From the NCBI GenBank assembly GCA_015488075.1, contig WFOM01000145.1, positions 1 to 5,173 of the forward strand: a DNA stretch of 5,173 nt, in the 5' to 3' direction. Origin of the DNA: Helicobacteraceae bacterium. GTDB lineage: Bacteria; Campylobacterota; Campylobacteria; Campylobacterales; Sulfurimonadaceae. The notes beneath the pieces are model-generated. The model made no database searches, was not told the origin of the DNA, and worked only from the letters and a program-made list of their open reading frames with translations. A program made the position numbers and the translations under genes. This document shows, in pieces, positions 1 through 5,025 of the stretch. Every line of letters begins with the position of its first letter. The first letter of the stretch is position 1.

Positions 1-40
1 CCATAAAGCTTTTTCATAAATCAAATTTTATCAAAAACTT

Positions 41-48
41 TGTATAAT
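41..48 (+). promoter_or_regulatory. Probable promoter -10 element upstream of the Dabb-gmhA-gmhB cluster
   Basis: A perfect TATAAT hexamer (43-48), preceded by TTG, lies 30 nt before the chosen ATG at 78. This would give a 5' leader of roughly 20-25 nt. No convincing -35 box is visible, and the upstream DNA is A/T-rich with T-runs. That pattern is usual for housekeeping promoters in Campylobacterota, where the -10 dominates (family knowledge). It is the only good promoter seen before the four-gene cluster, whose genes otherwise abut or overlap. The A/T-rich background makes chance TATAAT matches fairly likely. Confidence 0.5.
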
Positions 49-77
49 AAAAAAACAAAAGATTAAAAGGTGTGATG

Positions 78-371
78 ATGATAGTTCATATCGTATTTTT
101 TAAGTTTAAAAACGAAAACAAAGCTTACAATATGGCAAAACTTCAAAAAAAGTTAGAGGATCTTGAAGATAGTATAGATGAGCTCAACTCAATGGAAGTT
201 GGAGTTAATTTCAACGAAAGTGAAAGAGCTTACGATATGAGTTTGTATGCAACTTATGACGGTGTTTTGGAACTCAAAGCTTATCAGGAACATCCAGATC
301 ATCAAAAAGTTGTAGAGTTTATAAAAGATGTGTGTGAAGATACCAAAGTTGTTGATTATGTATTGGAGTAG
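78..371 (+). CDS. Dabb-domain (stress-responsive alpha/beta barrel) small protein
   Basis: A 97-residue protein matching the dimeric alpha-beta barrel (Dabb) family in length and pattern. It opens with a beta-strand MIVHIVFFKFK, continues with a charged helix, then a central strand pair around MEVGVNFNESERAYDM, and has the typical YQEHPDHQKVVEFIK helix near residues 67-81. Family members are small cytosolic proteins that dimerise through the barrel. Many have unknown substrates, so no reaction is assigned. The start is chosen at ATG 78, not GTG 72 or ATG 75. The Shine-Dalgarno-like AAAAGG at 65-70 sits 7 nt before ATG 78, only 4 nt before ATG 75 and 1 nt before GTG 72, and family members usually begin right before the V-H-I-V strand. 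The stop is 2 nt before gmhA, so the two are probably co-transcribed, although no link between Dabb and heptose synthesis is evident. Confidence 0.85.
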   Translation: MIVHIVFFKFKNENKAYNMAKLQKKLEDLEDSIDELNSMEVGVNFNESERAYDMSLYATYDGVLELKAYQEHPDHQKVVEFIKDVCEDTKVVDYVLE

Positions 372-373
372 GT

Positions 374-958
374 ATGATTGATTATATAAAAGAACAGGTA
401 AAACTTTCGTTTGAAACAAAACAAAAGATATATGAAAATGAGGATATACTAAAAACCATATCAAAAGTTGCCAAAGAGTGTATAAAAGCATATGAAAGAG
501 GAAACAAAACCATATTTGCCGGTAACGGCGGAAGTGCGGCTGATGCACAGCACCTGGCGGCTGAATTGGTAGGCAGATACGGTTTTGACAGACCTTCCAT
601 ACCCTCACTGGCACTTACAACTGATACTTCCGCACTCACAGCCATAGGAAATGACTACGGTTATGATATAATCTTTTCAAGACAGCTTTTTGGTATGGGT
701 GTAAAAGGTGATATATTTTTTGGCATATCTACAAGCGGAAACTCTCAAAACATTGTAAATGCTTTTGATGTTGCAAAAGACAAAGGTATAACAACTGTTG
801 CACTTGCCGGAAAAGACGGCGGTAAGATGGCCAAGATGGCAGACTACTCTATAGTTGTTCCTTCAGATTCTACTCCAAGGATACAAGAGTCACATATACT
901 TATAGGACATATCATTTGTGACTTGATAGAAAAAGAGCTTTTTGGCGAGGTTGTATGA
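374..958 (+). CDS. gmhA: Sedoheptulose 7-phosphate isomerase GmhA
   Basis: A 194-residue cytosolic SIS-domain enzyme, the usual GmhA length. It converts sedoheptulose 7-phosphate to D-glycero-D-manno-heptose 7-phosphate, the first step of ADP-heptose synthesis for the lipopolysaccharide inner core. Visible motifs are [11 protein letters not shown] (residues 50-60), the sugar-phosphate loop STSGNS (119-124) and QESHILIGH (171-179). H60, E64, Q171 and H179 line up, one residue earlier, with the zinc-binding and catalytic H61, E65, Q172 and H180 of the E. coli enzyme (from memory of that family), so the active site looks intact. GGAG at 365-368 is placed 5 nt before the ATG, inside the end of the Dabb gene. 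The stop overlaps the gmhB start in an ATGA, which suggests translational coupling. Some Campylobacter carry a second isomerase for capsular heptose, but the adjacent gmhB favours the core pathway here. Confidence 0.96.
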   Translation: MIDYIKEQVKLSFETKQKIYENEDILKTISKVAKECIKAYERGNKTIFAGNGGSAADAQHLAAELVGRYGFDRPSIPSLALTTDTSALTAIGNDYGYDIIFSRQLFGMGVKGDIFFGISTSGNSQNIVNAFDVAKDKGITTVALAGKDGGKMAKMADYSIVVPSDSTPRIQESHILIGHIICDLIEKELFGEVV

Positions 959-1446
959 GCCATCCTGCACTTTTTTTGGATAGAGACGGTGTTATAAATG
1001 TTGAGAAAAACTATGTTTATAAGATAGAAGATTTTGAATGGATTGACGGGATATTTGATATATGCCGTTTTTTTCAAAAGAAAGGTTACAAGATATTTGT
1101 GGTAACAAACCAGTCAGGTATAGCAAGAGGTTACTACAGTGAAGATGATTTTAAGAAACTGACTTCCTGGATGGAAGCTGAGTTTGAAAAACAGGGTATA
1201 AACATCACCAAAACCTACCATTGCCCGCACCACCCAGATATAACAGGTGAGTGTAAATGCAGAAAACCAAATCCCGGCATGATACTAAAAGCAAAAGATG
1301 AATTTGATATAGATTTGAAAAGCTCTGTTTTGATAGGTGACAAACAAAGCGATATAGATGCTGCAAAAAATGCAGGTATAGAAAAAAGATATCTTTTTGG
1401 AAAAGATATAAAAAATCTAAAAGAGGTTACAGATGCTTTTGCTTAA
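955..1446 (+). CDS. gmhB: D-glycero-D-manno-heptose 1,7-bisphosphate 7-phosphatase GmhB
   Basis: A 163-residue HAD-superfamily phosphatase that removes the 7-phosphate from heptose 1,7-bisphosphate, a later step of the same ADP-heptose pathway as GmhA. HAD motif I is DRDGV (nucleophile D9, acid D11), motif II is TNQSG (51-55), motif III includes RKPNPG (K104), and motif IV is GDKQSD (128-133, D129 and D133). The GmhB zinc loop is present as C90-x-H92 followed by C100-x-C102. It is slightly shorter than the roughly 190-residue E. coli protein but looks complete. Translation starts in the ATGA overlap with gmhA, with GAGG at 947-950 as ribosome site. The last 14 nt overlap the next gene in another frame. 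The kinase/adenylyltransferase (HldE) and epimerase (HldD) that act before and after it are not in the window. Confidence 0.95.
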   Translation: MSHPALFLDRDGVINVEKNYVYKIEDFEWIDGIFDICRFFQKKGYKIFVVTNQSGIARGYYSEDDFKKLTSWMEAEFEKQGINITKTYHCPHHPDITGECKCRKPNPGMILKAKDEFDIDLKSSVLIGDKQSDIDAAKNAGIEKRYLFGKDIKNLKEVTDAFA

Positions 1447-1918
1447 CTGTGGAGGAACTTTCAACAAAAGGTATAACCATATAACGGGCGAACTTGAAGT
1501 TCCTATGGACAATTTTGCCATTGAGAGGATTTTGGAGAGTTTTTATAATGATATAAACTTGGCGGGAGCTGTATATAAAGACTCTCTTGATATGACTTTG
1601 GATGACAGAAAACAGATAGCGGATATACTGTTTCATTCAAATGAAAAAAAGTTTGTTTTGGTTCACGGCACAGACACAATGGACAAAACTGCAGAGTTTT
1701 TGGATGAGATATTTGATGATAGAGTAATTGTTCTAACCGGTGCCATGAGACCTTTTGAGATAGACAATGTAGAAGCAAGTTTAAATCTCGGACTTGCCAT
1801 AGGGTTTGTGCAAAGTTGTGAAACAAACGGTGTGTATATATGTATGAACGGTTTTATAAAAAGATGGAACAAGATAAAAAAAGACAAAAATCAGGGAAGA
1901 TTTGTTGTTGAGGGTTGA
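1433..1918 (+). CDS. Stand-alone asparaginase N-terminal-domain protein
   Basis: A 161-residue protein resembling only the N-terminal, catalytic-residue-bearing domain of type I/II L-asparaginases, which are normally about 320-350 residues. It starts at once with the strand-loop LLLNCGGTF (T9 matching the first catalytic Thr loop). It also has DSLDM (50-54), HGTDTM (78-83, holding the second catalytic Thr and Asp) and LTGAMRP (101-107). A lysine-rich stretch at 145-152 could supply the catalytic lysine, but that alignment is uncertain. The C-terminal domain, which completes the active site of a neighbouring subunit in true asparaginases, is absent. Activity is therefore uncertain, and amidase or binding roles are possible. 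AGAGG at 1422-1426 lies 6 nt before the ATG, inside gmhB, and the 14-nt overlap supports co-expression. The final residues (VVEG) and the TGA stop are read from a heptamer repeat array, so the native C-terminus may have been altered. Confidence 0.85.
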   Translation: MLLLNCGGTFNKRYNHITGELEVPMDNFAIERILESFYNDINLAGAVYKDSLDMTLDDRKQIADILFHSNEKKFVLVHGTDTMDKTAEFLDEIFDDRVIVLTGAMRPFEIDNVEASLNLGLAIGFVQSCETNGVYICMNGFIKRWNKIKKDKNQGRFVVEG

Positions 1919-1963
1919 GGTTTTAGGATTGAGGTTTGAGGGTTGAGGATTGAGATTTGAGAA
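1908..1963 (+). repeat. Degenerate heptanucleotide tandem array, unit TTGAGGN (8 units)
   Basis: Eight consecutive 7-bp units with no slippage: TTGAGGG, TTGAGGT, TTTAGGA, TTGAGGT, TTGAGGG, TTGAGGA, TTGAGAT, TTGAGAA. Positions 7 and sometimes 3 and 6 vary while the period stays exact. The array overlaps the last codons and the stop of the asparaginase-domain gene (TGA at 1916-1918) and leads into the hairpin repeat block. A 24-bp stretch at 1911-1934 is identical to 4558-4581 beyond ccoI. Degenerate heptamer arrays (STRR) are known from cyanobacteria; any relation to those is not claimed. Confidence 0.93.
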
Positions 1964-1980
1964 AAGATGGTTTCAAGTCC

Positions 1981-2070
1981 AAAAGGTGCAATGGCACCGT
2001 GAGCCTTCCGCTGAGGAAAACCAAGTGTTAACGCAGGCTTAGGAATTTATTTCCTAAGCCGTATTAAAAT
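1981..2070 (+). repeat. Hairpin-rich 90-bp intergenic repeat, copy R1 (type a)
   Basis: First of five copies in the window and the best a-type representative. Reading the + strand, it runs AAAAGG..., hairpin 1 GGTGC-AATG-GCACC (1985-1998), hairpin 2 TTCC-GCTGA-GGAA (2006-2018), a weak 3-bp stem around TTAA (2025-2034), and hairpin 3 with 10 perfect pairs (arms 2036-2045 and 2051-2060, loop TTTAT). It ends GTATTAAAAT. Hairpin 3 is followed by an A-rich tail, not a T-run, so it is not an intrinsic terminator. A 19-bp leader starting AAAAGATG (1962-1980) precedes it and is 14/19 identical to the segment before R3. It could be a mobile palindromic element or a structured RNA; its function is unknown. 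Confidence 0.9.
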
Positions 2071-2073
2071 AAC

Positions 2074-2162
2074 AAAAGGTGCAATAGTGCCGTGGGCACT
2101 CCGCCGAGGAGAACCAAGCGTTAGCGTAGCCAAAAGAATTACTTCTTTTGGTGTATTAAAAT
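2074..2162 (+). repeat. Hairpin-rich 90-bp intergenic repeat, copy R2 (type b)
   Basis: Tandem to R1 after a 3-bp spacer. Hairpin 1 is GGTGC-AATA-GTGCC with two G-U pairs, hairpin 2 is CTCC-GCCGA-GGAG (2099-2111), and the small stem around TTAG is kept (2118-2127). Hairpin 3 has entirely different arms from R1, CCAAAAGAA (2130-2138) and TTCTTTTGG (2143-2151), with loop TTAC, a perfect 9-bp stem plus a G-T at its base. It ends GTATTAAAAT, 17 nt before the ccoI start. It resembles R5, which sits in the same place before ccoS (about 90% identical by eye). The tail might serve as a weak -10 for ccoI. Confidence 0.9.
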
Positions 2163-2179
2163 TAATAAAAAGATGATAT

Positions 2180-4573
2180 ATGAGTGATATGATAAAGTGT
2201 GATCATTGCCATCTTGAGTTTAGCAAAGATGTTATGATAGAAGACAACGGACACTATTTTTGCTGTAATGGATGTCAGGGAGTTTTTCATCTTTTAAATG
2301 AGCAGGGTTTGGATAGTTTTTACGAAAAAGCAAAAGATGTAAAACTGACTCCGCCTACCAAACAGTTTGAAGATTCCAAAAACTTCAACACTCCGGCATT
2401 TTATGAAAAATTTGTCCGGTATGATGATGACGGTTTTGCTAAAGTTTCGCTTGTTATAGAGGGGATACACTGCAGTGCCTGTGTATGGCTGAATGAAAAA
2501 GCACTTTTAAATATGGAAGGCATTGTAGAAGCAAACATAAACTACACCAACAACAAAGCAACTATAGTCTGGGATGATGATATAGTAAAACTCTCAGATA
2601 TAGTTGATATGATAAGAGCCATAGGTTATGATGCTTTTCCTTATGATCCAAAAATACAGGAGGAAAAAGCAAACAAACAAAGAAAAGACTACTATGTAAG
2701 GATGGCTGTTGCCATTTTTGGCTCTATGAATGTCATGTGGATAGCGGTTGCACAGTATGCAGGATACTTCAGCGGTATAAAAAAGGATGTGCAGTTTATC
2801 TTAAATCTTGCCGAGTGGGCACTTTCTACTCCTGTTTTGTTCTTTAGCGGATGGGTGTTTTTCAGGGGAGCTTACTATGCTGTAAAAACAAAACAGGCAA
2901 ATATGGACTTACTTGTAGCAACGGGTGCACTTTTAACATATATTTACTCGATTTATATTACTTTTACACAAAAAGGTGAAGCATATTTTGACAGTGTAAC
3001 CATGATAATCACCTTTGTTCTTATAGGTAAATTTTTAGAAGTTTTAAGCAAAAAAAATATAGCAGATGCCATAGATATAATGGGAAAAGATATCCCGTTG
3101 GAAGTTAAGATAAAAAAAGAAAACTCCATTGAAAATGTGAAACTAAAAGATGTAAAAGTAGGTGATATTTGTGTAGTAAATGCCGGTGAAAAGGTTTTGT
3201 TTGACGGTGTTGTTTTAAAAGGGAGTGGAAATTTTGACGAATCAAGCCTTACAGGTGAGAGCAGAGCTGTTTTCAAATCAAACGGTGACAAAGTTGTAAG
3301 CGGAAGTGTAAGTATAGATGCAGATATAGAGTTTAAAGTTTTAAAAGATTTTGAGCACTCGACACTCTCAAACCTTACAAATCTGCTTCAAGATGCCATA
3401 AACAAAAAGCCCAAAATCCAACAACTGGCAAATAAAATCTCAGAATATTTTTCTATTGTTATACTTAGTTTTTCTGTTTTGACATTTTTTGTGTGGTATT
3501 TTTATATAAGTGCAGATTTTGAAAGAGCTTTTATGGTGGCTATATCTGTTATAATCATAGCCTGTCCCTGTGCTTTGGCACTTGCTACACCTATAGCAAC
3601 GCTTGTGGGGCTTGGAGTTGCATCAAAAAGAGGAGTTTTGTTTAAAGAGGCCGCACAGCTTGAGACTATGTCAAAAACAGATGTTTTGCTTTTGGATAAA
3701 ACAGGGACTATAACTTACGGCAAACCAAAAGTGGTAAATGAAACGATATACAAAGATTTTGACAGAGTTTTGTTGTATTCTATGGTGAAAAATTCAAACC
3801 ATCCTGTCTCAAAAGCAATTGCAGATTACTTAAAAGAAAATGATGAGGTTTTGTTTGATAAATATAAACAGCACAGCGCTTTGGGTATAGAAGCTTACAA
3901 AGACGGCATCAGGTATCTTGGTGGAAACAAAAAACTTTTGGAAAGTTTTGGGATAGAGTGCAAATACCACTCAGGAAAATCTGTTTTTTATTTTGGTATA
4001 GATAATGAACCGGTGGCTGTATTTGAGATAGAAGATGAGATAAAAAAAGATGCAAAAGATATCATAGCAAAAATAAAAAAAATGGGTATAAAACCTGTTA
4101 TGATTACAGGAGATAAAAAAGAAGCAGCTCTGAAAGTAGCACAGGAGGTCGGTATAGATGAATGCTACTACGAGCTTTTGCCTGAGCACAAAATGGTATT
4201 TGTAGAAGATTTGCATAAAAAATCAAAAGTTGTTGTTATGGTAGGTGATGGTATAAATGATATACTTGCACTATCAGAAGCCGATATAGGTATAGCCATG
4301 GGCAGTGGCAGTGATATAGCCATAGAGGTTGGTGATGTTGTTTTGCTTGATGACAGTTTGAAATCTTTAAAAGATGCTTTTGTTTTATCAAGAAAAACAT
4401 ACTCACTTATAAAACAGAATCTTTTTATATCATTGGTGTATAATGCCATAACTATACCACTTGCCATGGCAGGATACATTATACCGCTTATAGCAGCAGT
4501 TTCTATGAGTTTTAGTTCACTTTTGGTTGTTTTAAACTCTATAAGACTTAAGAAGTTAGGGTTGAGGTTTTAG
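2180..4573 (+). CDS. ccoI: Copper-transporting P1B-type ATPase for cbb3 oxidase assembly (CcoI/FixI)
   Basis: A 797-residue inner-membrane ATPase, the length expected for CcoI/FixI, which moves copper across the membrane for insertion into the cbb3-type cytochrome c oxidase. The order is an N-terminal cysteine-rich metal domain (C7/C10, then CCNGC at 28-32), an HMA-like domain with CSAC (98-101), two pairs of membrane helices (about 171-289), the actuator TGES (358-361), the transport motif CPC (462-464), phosphorylation site DKTGT (D506), the HP nucleotide-binding motif (541-542), TGD (643-645), GDGIND (689-694), then the last two helices with YN (754-755) and MSFSS (776-780), the P1B-1 Cu(I) signature. 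All key residues are intact. ATG 2180 has only a weak A/G-rich ribosome site; ATG 2189 is possible. The last residues (LGLRF) and the stop are read from a heptamer array. ccoS downstream supports CcoI over a general CopA exporter. Confidence 0.95.
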   Translation: MSDMIKCDHCHLEFSKDVMIEDNGHYFCCNGCQGVFHLLNEQGLDSFYEKAKDVKLTPPTKQFEDSKNFNTPAFYEKFVRYDDDGFAKVSLVIEGIHCSACVWLNEKALLNMEGIVEANINYTNNKATIVWDDDIVKLSDIVDMIRAIGYDAFPYDPKIQEEKANKQRKDYYVRMAVAIFGSMNVMWIAVAQYAGYFSGIKKDVQFILNLAEWALSTPVLFFSGWVFFRGAYYAVKTKQANMDLLVATGALLTYIYSIYITFTQKGEAYFDSVTMIITFVLIGKFLEVLSKKNIADAIDIMGKDIPLEVKIKKENSIENVKLKDVKVGDICVVNAGEKVLFDGVVLKGSGNFDESSLTGESRAVFKSNGDKVVSGSVSIDADIEFKVLKDFEHSTLSNLTNLLQDAINKKPKIQQLANKISEYFSIVILSFSVLTFFVWYFYISADFERAFMVAISVIIIACPCALALATPIATLVGLGVASKRGVLFKEAAQLETMSKTDVLLLDKTGTITYGKPKVVNETIYKDFDRVLLYSMVKNSNHPVSKAIADYLKENDEVLFDKYKQHSALGIEAYKDGIRYLGGNKKLLESFGIECKYHSGKSVFYFGIDNEPVAVFEIEDEIKKDAKDIIAKIKKMGIKPVMITGDKKEAALKVAQEVGIDECYYELLPEHKMVFVEDLHKKSKVVVMVGDGINDILALSEADIGIAMGSGSDIAIEVGDVVLLDDSLKSLKDAFVLSRKTYSLIKQNLFISLVYNAITIPLAMAGYIIPLIAAVSMSFSSLLVVLNSIRLKKLGLRF

Positions 4574-4617
4574 GATTGAGGGTTGAGGATTGAGGATTTA
4601 GGTTTGAGGATTGAGGT
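4562..4617 (+). repeat. Degenerate heptanucleotide tandem array, unit TTGAGGN (8 units)
   Basis: Eight in-phase 7-bp units: TTGAGGT, TTTAGGA, TTGAGGG, TTGAGGA, TTGAGGA, TTTAGGT, TTGAGGA, TTGAGGT, followed by a decayed TTCTGGA. It begins inside the last codons of ccoI and supplies its TAG stop (4571-4573). The first 20 nt, with 4 bases before them, are identical to the array after the asparaginase-domain gene, but the unit order then differs. The two arrays therefore share an origin and have since been rearranged or extended. Confidence 0.93.
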
Positions 4618-4627
4618 TTCTGGAGTA

Positions 4628-4641
4628 GAGACTTTAGTCTC
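4628..4641 (+). other. Small perfect hairpin after the heptamer array
   Basis: GAGAC-TTTA-GTCTC forms a 5-bp stem with a 4-nt loop (6 bp if the central T-A pair closes). It lies about 55 nt after the ccoI stop. It is followed by GTTCTTAG, which is only weakly T-rich, so a terminator role is doubtful. Nothing equivalent is seen after the first heptamer array. It could be a remnant of another palindromic repeat. Confidence 0.4.
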
Positions 4642-4675
4642 GTTCTTAGAGTTTGAAAAAGATGATATTAAATCT

Positions 4676-4814
4676 AAAAGGTGCAATGGCATCGTGAGCC
4701 CTCCGTGCGGAAAACGGATAACAGATAACTGAAAACGGAAATTAGGATTGAGGATTTAGGAAAACGCAGATTTATCATATGTTTGGGAATTTATTTTCTA
4801 AGTCGTATTAAAAT
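4676..4814 (+). repeat. Hairpin-rich 90-bp intergenic repeat, copy R3 (type a, interrupted)
   Basis: The 5' part (4676-4715) follows R1 closely. Hairpin 1 is GGTGC-AATG-GCATC, one G-C becoming G-T. Hairpin 2 is lost and replaced by CCGTGCGG. A heptamer-periodic stretch then follows, and the element resumes at 4759-4814. Hairpin 3 is diverged from R1 but nine of ten pairs survive (arms 4781-4789 and 4795-4803), four of them as G-T pairs, with the R1 loop TTTAT retained. It ends with the standard GTATTAAAAT. A leader starting AAAAGATG (4657-4675) precedes it at the same distance as for R1. This is the most degraded copy. Confidence 0.8.
4709..4761 (+). repeat. Heptamer-periodic array inserted within repeat copy R3
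   Basis: Seven consecutive 7-bp units with changing sequence: GGAAAAC, GGATAAC, AGATAAC, TGAAAAC, GGAAATT, AGGATTG, AGGATTT. The run ends in AGG and then AAAACGC of the resumed R3 element. The first units are of a GRWAAC kind and the last merge into the TTGAGGA/TTTAGGA kind seen in the other arrays. GGAAAAC flanks the inserted part on both sides (4709-4715 and 4759-4765), matching the GGAAAAC native to copy R1 at 2015-2021. Confidence 0.75.
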
Positions 4815-4817
4815 AAC

Positions 4818-4907
4818 AAAAGGCGCAATGGCACCGCGAGCCCTCTGCTGAAGAGAACGTAGAGTTATCGTAGGCTAAGAAATTCACTTCCTAAGCCGTA
4901 TTAAAAT
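4818..4907 (+). repeat. Hairpin-rich 90-bp intergenic repeat, copy R4 (type a)
   Basis: Follows R3 after 3 bp, the same spacing as between R1 and R2. It is roughly 82% identical to R1 by eye. Hairpin 2 is CTCT-GCTGA-AGAG (4843-4855), fully paired although two pairs differ from R1. Hairpin 1 has one C-A mismatch (GGCGC/GCACC). Hairpin 3 (4873-4897) keeps 8 of 10 pairs. It ends GTATTAAAAT. Confidence 0.88.
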
Positions 4908-4913
4908 AAATAA

Positions 4914-5001
4914 AAAAGGTGCAATGGCACCGTGGGTACTCCGCCGAGGAGAACCTAGTGTTAACGTAGCCAAAAGAATTACTTCTTTTGGCGTATAAAA
5001 T
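4914..5001 (+). repeat. Hairpin-rich 90-bp intergenic repeat, copy R5 (type b)
   Basis: Last copy, immediately before ccoS. Hairpin 1 is GGTGC-AATG-GCACC (4918-4931), hairpin 2 is CTCC-GCCGA-GGAG (4939-4951), and hairpin 3 is CCAAAAGAA-TTAC-TTCTTTTGG (4970-4991), extended by a G-C pair at its base. The b-type hairpin 3 is identical to that of R2. The tail has lost one T, turning GTATTAAAAT into GTATAAAAT, a better -10-like sequence. It also holds an open frame from ATG 4924 to TAA 4996-4998 (24 codons). Confidence 0.9.
4994..4999 (+). promoter_or_regulatory. Possible -10 element for ccoS in the tail of repeat R5
   Basis: TATAAA (within TATAAAAT, 4994-5001) lies 26 nt before the TTG start of ccoS, a distance that fits a promoter with a short leader. 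No clear -35 is seen; the upstream 25 nt are occupied by hairpin 3 of R5. ccoS is cut off from ccoI by about 450 nt of repeats, so its own promoter would be useful, but nothing proves this one is active. Confidence 0.3.
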
Positions 5002-5025
5002 AATAAAAACAAAAAGGATTTAGAT

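Noticed and set aside
189..614. Long minus-strand open frame across the Dabb and gmhA genes
   Set aside because: It lies opposite two well-supported genes, has low-complexity F/I/L/Y-rich content typical of antisense A/T-rich DNA, and shows no recognisable domain.
1991..2002. Leader peptide Met-Ala-Pro-stop in hairpin 1 of the repeats
   Set aside because: The ATG sits behind AAAAGG, but it is ATA in R2 and the frame length differs among copies, so it is not conserved.
2036..2070. Rho-independent terminator at hairpin 3 of the repeats
   Set aside because: The strong stems are followed by GTATTAAAAT, A-rich on the + strand with no T-run, and the same structure sits directly before gene starts.
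1981..2070. Known riboswitch (cyclic-di-GMP, cobalamin) or integron attC site
   Set aside because: None of the conserved cores I know fits, the repeats occur two or three in tandem and also after a gene, and no integrase or attC R-box pair is seen.
1981..2162. CRISPR array from the tandem hairpin repeats
   Set aside because: Units are about 90 bp, adjacent with only 3-6 bp between them, and have no unique spacers; no cas genes are present.
2953..3291. Minus-strand open frame within ccoI
   Set aside because: It is fully antisense to conserved ATPase motifs, with S/F/T-rich composition and no family resemblance.
4168..4479. Minus-strand open frame at the 3' end of ccoI
   Set aside because: It is opposite the GDGIND region and last helices of ccoI, and its sequence is a shadow of that coding.
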